A DNA stretch of 64,000 bases, taken from positions 1 through 64,000 of the forward strand of contig BNZI01000004.1 in the NCBI GenBank assembly GCA_026000945.1, in the 5' to 3' direction. Both the position numbers and the translations under genes were made by a program. This DNA comes from Clostridia bacterium. Lineage in GTDB: Bacteria > Bacillota > Clostridia > Lachnospirales > Lachnospiraceae. Position 1 is the first letter of the stretch, and every line of letters starts with the position of its first letter. Under the pieces are notes generated by a model. That model saw nothing but the letters and a program-made list of their open reading frames with translations, had not been told where the DNA came from and searched no databases. This document shows, one piece after another, positions 57,700 through 64,000 of the stretch.

Positions 57700-58045
57700 A
57701 TTGCGAGATATCATGATCTATTTTCTCTACTTACGGTGTGGAATTTCGTTGAAATACTGAAAGTAATCCTATTCTTACACACTTCTTCATGTGTAAGAAT
57801 CTGCGAAGTATCTTAAATTACGCTCAAAAGTTATGGTCTATTTTTCTCCCTATGGTGTAGAAACTCATTAAAATATTCTTACGCCATCTCTTTGCGTGTA
57901 AGGACCTGCGAAATATCTCAGTCATGATAGAACATCATTGGTCTATTTTCTTTCCACGGTGTAGAAGCTCGTTGAAATACTAAAAATATTCCTACGTCTC
58001 ACCGCTTCATGTATAAGAGTTGGAATATTTCATTCACGGATGTGC
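57700..58045 (-). mobile_element. MITE-like element, three tandem core modules, reverse orientation
   Basis: Three consecutive roughly 110-bp modules on the - strand. In the given strand each starts like (g)atctattttctc...cggtgtgg, tggtctatttttctccctatggtg and ttggtctattttctttccacg, then contains tcgttgaaatactga-like text and cttcatgtgtaagaa-like text. They match the element core aatagaccaaac, ctcgacaccgta and cctacacgaagagg reversed. No terminal repeats are recognised, so this is an amplified remnant. No gene is seen between the tRNA and ogt. Confidence 0.55.
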
Positions 58046-58193
58046 GGAATTTAATATAGTTTTTTCACTCTGAGACACTCCACAGAATCTTATCAACACG
58101 ATATATAAATTTTTTATTCTAGGAATTAAATAAGCTATCAGAAAAAACTCTGTAAAAAAAGATAATCAGACTAGTCTCAAAGAAAGGATAAAA

Positions 58194-58748
58194 ATGGAAC
58201 ATACACAATATAGCACAAAATACATATCACCGATAGGTACACTCACTATATCAGCTATGAATAATAAAATCACCGGTCTATGGATAGAAAATCAGAAATA
58301 TGATCAATCAACTTTGGGAGAACATGTTCAAAAAGATTCTCTTCCACTGTTTGAAGAAGTAAAACAGTGGCTAAATCATTATTTTAATGGAGAAAAACCA
58401 GAAATCAAATTCCCTATAGAACCTGTAAAAAACAGCAGTTTTCGACATTTAGTTTGGAACATCCTATCTTCCATTCCTTATGGACAAGTAACTACTTATG
58501 GAAAAATTGCTAAGCAACTTGAAAAAGAATTACGTGGACAAAGAGTATCTGCACAAGCCGTAGGCGGAGCAGTTGGGCACAATCCTATATCTATTCTAGT
58601 GCCTTGTCATCGAGTAATAGGTACTGACGGAAAATTAACAGGATATGCTGGCGGAATCGACAAAAAACGTTATTTACTAAAATTAGAAAATATACGTCTT
58701 GAAGGCGATTTAGTGTGCATGAAAGATCATTTCATGAAAAATAATTAA
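58194..58748 (+). CDS. ogt: Methylated-DNA--protein-cysteine methyltransferase
   Basis: DNA repair suicide protein of 184 residues that removes O6-alkyl groups from guanine. Active-site motif ILVPCHRVIGTDGKLTGYAGG with the acceptor Cys, and the DNA-binding helix QAVGGAVGHNPI (arginine-finger position occupied by QAV). N-terminal part is the usual ribonuclease-like domain. ATG 58194 follows AAAGGATAAAA. Single gene; a DnaA-box cluster begins 15 bases after its stop. Confidence 0.95.
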   Translation: MEHTQYSTKYISPIGTLTISAMNNKITGLWIENQKYDQSTLGEHVQKDSLPLFEEVKQWLNHYFNGEKPEIKFPIEPVKNSSFRHLVWNILSSIPYGQVTTYGKIAKQLEKELRGQRVSAQAVGGAVGHNPISILVPCHRVIGTDGKLTGYAGGIDKKRYLLKLENIRLEGDLVCMKDHFMKNN

Positions 58749-58763
58749 ACTTTTCATCGCAAG

Positions 58764-58814
58764 TTATCCACAATAATACGATACTTATCCACATTATCCA
58801 CCAAGTTATCCACA
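58764..58814 (+). promoter_or_regulatory. DnaA-box cluster between ogt and the MacB-type genes
   Basis: Perfect TTATCCACA at 58764-58772, 58785-58793 and 58806-58814, plus TTATCCACC at 58794-58802, all on the + strand and spaced 21 bases (two helical turns) from start to start. Lies in the convergent gap between two gene ends, so it is not a promoter for either. Confidence 0.75.
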
Positions 58815-58870
58815 GAATAACGACAGGCAGACTTGCATTCCATTTTTGAGTGCAAATTCGCCTATCTTTT

Positions 58871-60052
58871 TTAATCGCTTTTTAATGCATCAATAGGATT
58901 CATTTTAGATGCTTGATTCGCCGGCAAAAATCCAAATAATATGCCAGTTCCCACGGATATACCAAAAGAAATAATAATAGAAGTTAATGTAGGAAAAGCA
59001 TGTAATTGAACAATTCTTCCTATCACAATGGTCAAAACTGCTCCTAAAATAATTCCAACTAAGCCTCCTAAGCTACTGATCAACCCAGCTTCTAAAATAA
59101 ACTGCCACATAATATCCGCTCGCTTAGCTCCTAACGATTTCCGTATACCGATTTCCCTTGTACGTTCGGTAACCGAAACAAGCATAATATTCATAATTCC
59201 GATTCCAGCAACAAACAGAGCTATACTAGCTATACCTAATAGCACATTGGACAACATACCTAACTGATCTTCCGCCATATCTAGAATTTCTTTCATCGTT
59301 CGCACAATAAAGTGATCTTCATCTTTAAGAAAAGCATATAAAGCATCTGTTACAATATTCTTTGCTTCCTCAGAAACGCGATTATTATGAAAAGCAAATA
59401 AAAAAATAGGGATAAATTTACTTTTATTTAACTTCATCGCATTCGTGTAAGGAATTTGGATATTATCATCTGCGCCATATTCTACGGAATCTACTTTTTG
59501 TCGGAGTACTCCCACAACTGTATAAACCTCATTGTTAATTTTTATTGTTTTTCCAATGGGATTTTGATTTTCAAATAATGTTTTTTCAATATAACTTCCA
59601 ATAATGCAAACATTACTACGATTACTAATATCCGAATACTCTAAATAGCGTCCTCCTTCTTTGATATGCCAGTTATCTATGCTATTATGATTTTCCGTCA
59701 CACCCACGACATACGTAGAAACACTAGTTTGATTGTCTTTTTTTACAATTGCATTAGATACTGGTACTCGTAAACCCATTTGGTAAAAAACATCTGAGTG
59801 ATCATCATAAACTTTTTTCATATATTCAAAATCTACAATATTAGGAGCTGTAGGACGAACAGTGGCTGTAACATTATTTGCTCCCTGTTGACGATACAAA
59901 TCCAAAATATAATCTGACATTGCTGTCATTAAACTAACCAAAGCAATAACAGAAGCAACTCCAATAAGCATACCCAGCATCGTTAGAAAAGAACGCATTT
60001 TATTTTCTACAATACTGCTTAGGGCCAAACGCAGAGATTGAACAAAATTCAT
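58871..60052 (-). CDS. MacB-type ABC transporter permease
   Basis: 393 residues, four membrane helices: one at about 18-42, then a large extracytoplasmic MacB-type domain (about 45-265), then three helices ending in FGFLPANQASKMNPIDALKSD. The FtsX core shows IALFVAGIGIMNIMLVSVTERTREIGIRKSLGAKRADI, with TERTREIGIRKSLGA as the coupling helix. Works with the ATPase and the membrane fusion protein as a mechanotransmission efflux or peptide/lipid export pump. Its start overlaps the ATPase stop by 4 bp. Confidence 0.92.
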   Translation of the reverse strand: MNFVQSLRLALSSIVENKMRSFLTMLGMLIGVASVIALVSLMTAMSDYILDLYRQQGANNVTATVRPTAPNIVDFEYMKKVYDDHSDVFYQMGLRVPVSNAIVKKDNQTSVSTYVVGVTENHNSIDNWHIKEGGRYLEYSDISNRSNVCIIGSYIEKTLFENQNPIGKTIKINNEVYTVVGVLRQKVDSVEYGADDNIQIPYTNAMKLNKSKFIPIFLFAFHNNRVSEEAKNIVTDALYAFLKDEDHFIVRTMKEILDMAEDQLGMLSNVLLGIASIALFVAGIGIMNIMLVSVTERTREIGIRKSLGAKRADIMWQFILEAGLISSLGGLVGIILGAVLTIVIGRIVQLHAFPTLTSIIISFGISVGTGILFGFLPANQASKMNPIDALKSD

Positions 60053-60774
60053 AAATTATATTCCACCTTATACTTTTCTGTATTTCCATCAAAAATAATT
60101 TTACCATCTTGTATACGTACAATTCTTTCTGCTTCCACAGCCACACTGTTATCATGGGTAATCATCACAATTGTACTACCTTCTTGATGAATCTGCTGTA
60201 AAAATCCCAAAACTTCTCTTGTAGTTTTCGAGTCTAAAGCTCCGGTAGGTTCATCTGCTAAGATCAAAGAAGGATCTCCTGCTAATGCTCTAGCAATAGA
60301 TACCCTTTGTTGCTGCCCTCCTGATAATTGTTTGGGCTTATTTTTATGTTTATCAAGCAGACCAACCTTCTCTAATGCAGCCAAAGCTCTTTCTCTACGT
60401 TCTGATTTTTTTACTCCTGCATACATCAATGGCAATTCCACATTTTCTACTAAACTTTGTTTAGGCAATAAATTGTATTGTTGAAAAATAAATCCAATCA
60501 TTTTATTGCGGATACCCGCTAACTCATCGTCTTTCATTTTGCTAACATCATGGCCATTAAGAATATACTGCCCAGATGTAGGAATATCTAATGCTCCGAT
60601 TATATTCATTACAGTTGATTTTCCACTTCCTGATTTACCTAAGATAGCGACGAATTCTCCTGAATAAATGGTAAGATTTAGATTGTCATTTGCTTTAACC
60701 ACTAAATCACCCATTGTGTAAATTTTACTAATATTAATCAGTTGGATTAAAGGTGTTCTTTGACTATTTCTCAT
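60049..60774 (-). CDS. MacB-type ABC transporter ATPase
   Basis: 241 residues of the LolD/MacB class. Walker A ILGKSGSGKST, Q-loop FIFQQYNLLPKQSLVENV, signature [15 protein letters not shown], Walker B LILADEPTGALD, switch VMITHDN. Lies 140 bases after the fusion protein gene with a perfect hairpin in between. Confidence 0.95.
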   Translation of the reverse strand: MRNSQRTPLIQLINISKIYTMGDLVVKANDNLNLTIYSGEFVAILGKSGSGKSTVMNIIGALDIPTSGQYILNGHDVSKMKDDELAGIRNKMIGFIFQQYNLLPKQSLVENVELPLMYAGVKKSERRERALAALEKVGLLDKHKNKPKQLSGGQQQRVSIARALAGDPSLILADEPTGALDSKTTREVLGFLQQIHQEGSTIVMITHDNSVAVEAERIVRIQDGKIIFDGNTEKYKVEYNL

Positions 60775-60793
60775 AGCAGTACTTCCTTATCGT

Positions 60794-60831
60794 ACAAGTT
60801 AGACCCATCTGAATAGATGGGTCTAACTTGT
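60794..60831 (-). other. Perfect 17-bp intercistronic hairpin
   Basis: ACAAGTTAGACCCATCT (60794-60810) and its complement (60815-60831) with a GAAT loop. It lies between the fusion-protein and ATPase genes. On the - strand no T-run follows (ACGATAAGG), so it more likely stabilises or processes the mRNA than terminates it; on the + strand it is followed by GTTTT. Confidence 0.6.
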
Positions 60832-60914
60832 GTTTTATCACGTACTAACTCGCCCTAATTCCCACCTTCACGATAATATAGGAACTAGAGCGCTAAAAAA
60901 ACGCTAAAAATCTT

Positions 60915-62471
60915 TTACTTAATATAAATTTCTTGTCCTTCGGACAAACCACTAATAATTTCTATATATTGAGAGTTTGCAGCACCTACTACAACTTCTA
61001 CTTTACTGTATCCAGCAGGTACATCACCATCTGCCACCGTAGAAAGTTCATCTCTTACATAAACAAAATTCCCTCTCATCAAGGCAGCTACTGGAATAGC
61101 TAATACAGCTTCTTTCTTACCCACAATAATATCTGCATTTACTGTCATGGATGGCAAAAGAGTTCCTTTTTCTGCCATTCGAACAATAACAGGATACTGT
61201 GTAATTCCATTATTATTAGCAGCTTCTAAACTAATCTTTTCAATATAACTATTAAAAACTTGACCAGGAGCAGCGTCAGCACTAACTTCTACTTGCTGTC
61301 CTACTGTCACTTTAGCAATATCTAGTTCATCAATATACATTTTAAAACGATAGATAGACATATCATAAACTACAGCTAAAGGTGTCATTGCCGCAATATG
61401 CTCTCCTGTAGTCATTTGTTTTGTAATTACTTGTCCAGTAACGGGAGATTTAATCTGGTAGTTATCAGAATTAATCTGTAGATTCTCCAAAGCTTTTTTT
61501 GCATCAATTACCGCATCGTAAGCAACCGTAACAGAATTTTTATAAGATTCAATTTGTTTTTCTACAGAACGTGTATCTAAACTTAAAATCAATTGATTTT
61601 GTGTTACTTGAGAATTTACTTGTACAGAGACTGACTTTACTTCTCCAGAACTTTTAGCAATAATCGGTTTTTGTTTTGATGGTTCAAATGCTCCAGGGGA
61701 TATGGACGATATCTCATTTATTCGAGCGATCGCTATGGCTCCAATACTAATATTATCTGTATTAATTACATCAATCGTTACCGTTTTTGCACTTTGATTC
61801 TCAATCATTTCTTCATTTTGACTGACTGCACTGATCGTTCCAGTGAAACTTTGCAAAGTTTGCGGTAATTCAATATGAGCAGATTGACCAACAAGCGAAC
61901 TGTCTACTTTATTAGCCGGAAAAAAAAGATTAAGATGAAGAATATTGCTTTCTATAATTTGCCCAATCGGTACACCAGCAGTGACTAAATCTCCAACTTC
62001 TACATTTAATGCAACAAGCTGTCCGGATGTTCCGGCACGAACTTGCAGACTTTCACGAAGAGATTGGGAATCATTATATTCTTTAACTGCATTATTATAA
62101 TTACGTTCTGCACGCAAAATACCAAGTTGAGCTTCTTCTATTTTAGAATCCAAATTCTTTGTATTGATACGATATAATACTTGATCTTTTTCAACAAAAT
62201 CTCCTTCTTCAAAGTTCGCTTCTGTGATTTCCCCCTCAATAAGCGCTGTAATCGTATAAGTATCCAAAGGTTCAATGATACCGGACCCAGAAATACTGCT
62301 AGAAAGATTAACACGCTCCACGTACGCCTTATCCGTTGCTTCCGCAGCTATTGCTTTTCGGGTATCGTTCGTAAACATTTGCACCAGACTACCTAAAGCA
62401 ATCAATATGACAGGAAGTATAATAATAATTTTTAGTCCATGTTTTTTTAAAGTACTTAATATATTTTTCAT
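60915..62471 (-). CDS. MacA-type membrane fusion protein
   Basis: 518 residues. One N-terminal membrane anchor (about 12-33, GLKIIIILPVILIALGSLV). Two lipoyl-like half-motifs appear (GIIEPLDTYTITALIEGEIT and VQVNSQVTQNQLILSLDT/NYQIKSPVTGQVITKQMTTGE, each short segment), a helical hairpin at about 105-150, then beta-barrel and membrane-proximal domains ending VVVGAANSQYIEIISGLSEGQEIYIK. It has an additional internal lipoyl-type repeat, longer than the usual about 400 residues. Couples the MacB-type transporter to the cell wall side. Preceded by a strong promoter (62629-62656). Confidence 0.9.
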   Translation of the reverse strand: MKNILSTLKKHGLKIIIILPVILIALGSLVQMFTNDTRKAIAAEATDKAYVERVNLSSSISGSGIIEPLDTYTITALIEGEITEANFEEGDFVEKDQVLYRINTKNLDSKIEEAQLGILRAERNYNNAVKEYNDSQSLRESLQVRAGTSGQLVALNVEVGDLVTAGVPIGQIIESNILHLNLFFPANKVDSSLVGQSAHIELPQTLQSFTGTISAVSQNEEMIENQSAKTVTIDVINTDNISIGAIAIARINEISSISPGAFEPSKQKPIIAKSSGEVKSVSVQVNSQVTQNQLILSLDTRSVEKQIESYKNSVTVAYDAVIDAKKALENLQINSDNYQIKSPVTGQVITKQMTTGEHIAAMTPLAVVYDMSIYRFKMYIDELDIAKVTVGQQVEVSADAAPGQVFNSYIEKISLEAANNNGITQYPVIVRMAEKGTLLPSMTVNADIIVGKKEAVLAIPVAALMRGNFVYVRDELSTVADGDVPAGYSKVEVVVGAANSQYIEIISGLSEGQEIYIK

Positions 62472-62552
62472 CTTTACTCCTACTTACTTTAGAATTATCT
62501 ACTTTGGATACCTTTCAATTTTCAATAATCTTTAACATATGTAAGAGAAAAC

Positions 62553-62581
62553 TATATTTTAGAAAGAAAAACTAAAATATA
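62553..62581 (-). promoter_or_regulatory. Palindrome in the leader of the efflux operon
   Basis: TATATTTTAG (62553-62562) and CTAAAATATA (62572-62581), a perfect 10-bp inverted repeat with 9-base spacing, between the -10 box and the start of the fusion protein. Could be an operator for a dimeric regulator or an RNA hairpin. Confidence 0.5.
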
Positions 62582-62628
62582 ACTTCCTTCTACGAAAGAA
62601 TTTTAAATCAACGATAAATCTAAGTTTA

Positions 62629-62656
62629 ATTATACTTTTTTTTAATAGTTTGTCAA
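62629..62656 (-). promoter_or_regulatory. Sigma-A type promoter of the MacAB-type operon
   Basis: On the - strand TTGACA (62651-62656) and TATAAT (62629-62634), both perfect, 16-base spacer made mostly of A. Points towards the fusion protein gene, about 158 bases away, leaving a long leader. Confidence 0.8.
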
Positions 62657-62666
62657 GTTTCTACTA

Positions 62667-64000
62667 CTAAATAGAAGAACATAAATTCACAATGGCCAAA
62701 GCAAAAATTTCAATACTGAGCCACAAATCAGATAAACGAGCAAATTCATCCGGTCCATGTAAATGATAATCAATATCTAAATTCATACAACCAAATGCTA
62801 CACCTCTTTGTAACTCATGAACATAGGTACCACCGCCAATAGATAAACAGCGTCCTTTTTCTTGTGTACAAGCCTCATAGCAGTCTAACAAGGTTTGGAT
62901 AAATGGAGTGTCTTCTGGTACATGATGGGCAAATGAGCAGTGCTTTTTCTTAATGGAAATATCATATTGTTTAAATTTTTCTTCTACAATGTCTTCTGTA
63001 TTTTCTTTTGTTGAACATACAGGAGTACGTGAATCAAAATTTGCAAAAAATCCTGTTGATGTTAGATGCAAGATACCAAAATTCATTGTTAACTTTTTCG
63101 CAATCGGTTCAGACATCTCTATACCTAAACTTTTTCCATAATAATCTCCATGAGGAAAAAGCTTAGCCAATTGCCTCACTTTAGTAAAACTTTCCGAAGA
63201 TCGAAAAGGAAGTACACTTAATAAAAGCAATAATGCCGTAATCGCATTATTTCCTTGCTCAGGAGTAGAAGCATGAGCACTTTTCCCCGTACAAAGCACA
63301 TGAGTAAACTGCTCTTCTTGCCAGTAAGTAAATTGGGCTTTAGTCAATGATTCTACTTGTTTGATTTCTTCTTTCAATATGATTTCTGGAATACCAATAA
63401 AAACAACTTCCGCTTTTTGAGGTACTACATTACTTTTTATACCCCCTTCAATAGAAAGAATCCGTCTATCTTGTGTTTCTTCTTCCCAATGAGCAACAAA
63501 ATCGACTTCAAGCCTTCCTTTTTCAACATTAATCAAAGGATATTCTGCATCCGGACTAAACGTAGCCGGCGCTTCTTCTTCCAGAGAATAATAATAAGCT
63601 ACATCTGAACTTCCGCATTCTTCATCTGTACCTAAAAGTAATCGAACATTGAGATCCAAGGGTATAGCTAAATCTTTAATCATTTTCATCGCATAAAGTG
63701 CAGCCATAGCCGGACCTTTATCATCTATACTACCCCTTGCATAAATTTTGTCCTCTAAAATTTTTGGTTCAAAAGGAGTCGTAACCGTCCATCCTTCTCC
63801 ACCAGGTACCACATCTAAATGGGCCAAAATATCCAGACCTTTTTTCTTCTCAGAAAAATCAACAGCTAAGACTCTTTGATCATAATTTTTTGTGATAAAT
63901 CCCATTCTTTGAGCTATTTTATTTGCTTCTTGCAAAACAAGAAAATTCCCTTTTCCGTAAGGCATATTTTCTTGTTTCGGCATTTTTTCACTATTAATTT
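62667..64000 (-). CDS. M20 family dipeptidase (Sapep/PepV type), 5' end outside window
   Basis: Zinc exopeptidase. Visible metal and catalytic motifs: DILAHLDVVPGGEGWT (His/Asp pair), ARGSIDDKGPAMAALYAMK (bridging Asp), GTDEECGSSDVAYY (catalytic Glu and metal Glu), PDAEYPLINVEKG (metal Asp) and GGGTYVHE near the end (metal His). The frame is open to the window edge, and the residues before MPKQENM read INSEK, which fits the family N-terminus IxxINS...MPYGKG, so ATG 63983 is internal. About 20 residues are missing. Likely cytosolic dipeptide hydrolysis. Confidence 0.92.
   Translation of the reverse strand, partial: INSEKMPKQENMPYGKGNFLVLQEANKIAQRMGFITKNYDQRVLAVDFSEKKKGLDILAHLDVVPGGEGWTVTTPFEPKILEDKIYARGSIDDKGPAMAALYAMKMIKDLAIPLDLNVRLLLGTDEECGSSDVAYYYSLEEEAPATFSPDAEYPLINVEKGRLEVDFVAHWEEETQDRRILSIEGGIKSNVVPQKAEVVFIGIPEIILKEEIKQVESLTKAQFTYWQEEQFTHVLCTGKSAHASTPEQGNNAITALLLLLSVLPFRSSESFTKVRQLAKLFPHGDYYGKSLGIEMSEPIAKKLTMNFGILHLTSTGFFANFDSRTPVCSTKENTEDIVEEKFKQYDISIKKKHCSFAHHVPEDTPFIQTLLDCYEACTQEKGRCLSIGGGTYVHELQRGVAFGCMNLDIDYHLHGPDEFARLSDLWLSIEIFALAIVNLCSSI

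Noticed and set aside
63981..63983. ATG 63983 as the true start of the M20 peptidase
   Set aside because: The frame continues to the window end with INSEK, fitting the family N-terminus.

Overview
The window is AT-rich bacterial chromosome from a low-GC Gram-positive of the Bacillota, most likely a Clostridia/Lachnospiraceae-type anaerobe. The reasons are a V-type (Ntp) ATPase operon, strong AGGAGG-like ribosome binding sites, paired 6-phospho-beta-glucosidases, a Gram-positive lipoprotein PstS, choline-binding-like wall repeats on a surface protein and two TraX-family membrane proteins. I cannot name the species.

Layout. 1-8.8 kb (+): V-ATPase operon ntpC(partial)-I-K-F-E-A-B-D, closed by a terminator shared with a convergent acyl-carrier-like gene. 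8.9-18.6 kb (-): acyl-carrier-like protein without the usual serine, TraX-like protein, M18 aminopeptidase, two tandem GH1 6-phospho-beta-glucosidases and a SecA without the zinc tail, separated by mobile-element debris. 19-23 kb (-): a four-part surface-polymer set (CapA-type metallophosphoesterase fused to an SGNH hydrolase, now split by a small deletion; hexapeptide acyltransferase; YheC/D-type ATP-grasp). 23.7-27.8 kb (-): a 1297-residue secreted protein with wall-binding repeats, about 650 residues of Ser-Asp repeat and about 34 Asp-Thr-Asp-Gly repeats, whose old C-terminal tail has decayed. 27.8-29.5 kb: a long non-coding stretch with a tandem array of about 112-bp structured repeats. 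29.5-45.4 kb (-): aspS, then a surface-glycan cluster with three GDP/ADP-heptose-type genes, glycosyltransferases, a methyltransferase, Wzm/Wzt ABC export, RfbC, a Wzx-type flippase, UDP-galactopyranose mutase and a second TraX-like protein. 45.4-53.8 kb (-): histidine kinase and response regulator, glyA, and the pstSCAB-phoU phosphate system. 54.5-58.7 kb (+): cysS-rlmB, tRNA-Thr(GGT), ogt. 58.9-64 kb (-): MacAB-type efflux set and an M20 dipeptidase cut by the window edge.

How it works together: the right-hand half of the window is largely cell-surface biology. Sugars are activated (heptose, rhamnose epimerase, galactofuranose), assembled by glycosyltransferases and exported by two routes. 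The CapA/SGNH/acyltransferase/ATP-grasp group and the Ser-Asp protein add further surface material. V-ATPase, Pst and MacAB are envelope transport.

The most unusual material is non-coding. (1) A family of about 315-bp elements with terminal inverted repeats close to GCGTNTTNACACTACC, present in at least three near-complete copies and several fragments or internally expanded copies, looks like a MITE. (2) A 112-bp tandem repeat with three internal hairpins occurs beside aspS and again before the tRNA gene. (3) Two compact clusters of DnaA-box sequences (TTATCCACA) lie at 42.0 and 58.8 kb. (4) An IS200/IS605 relic keeps the C-terminal end of TnpB between two palindromes. Perfect hairpins also sit between genes of several operons.
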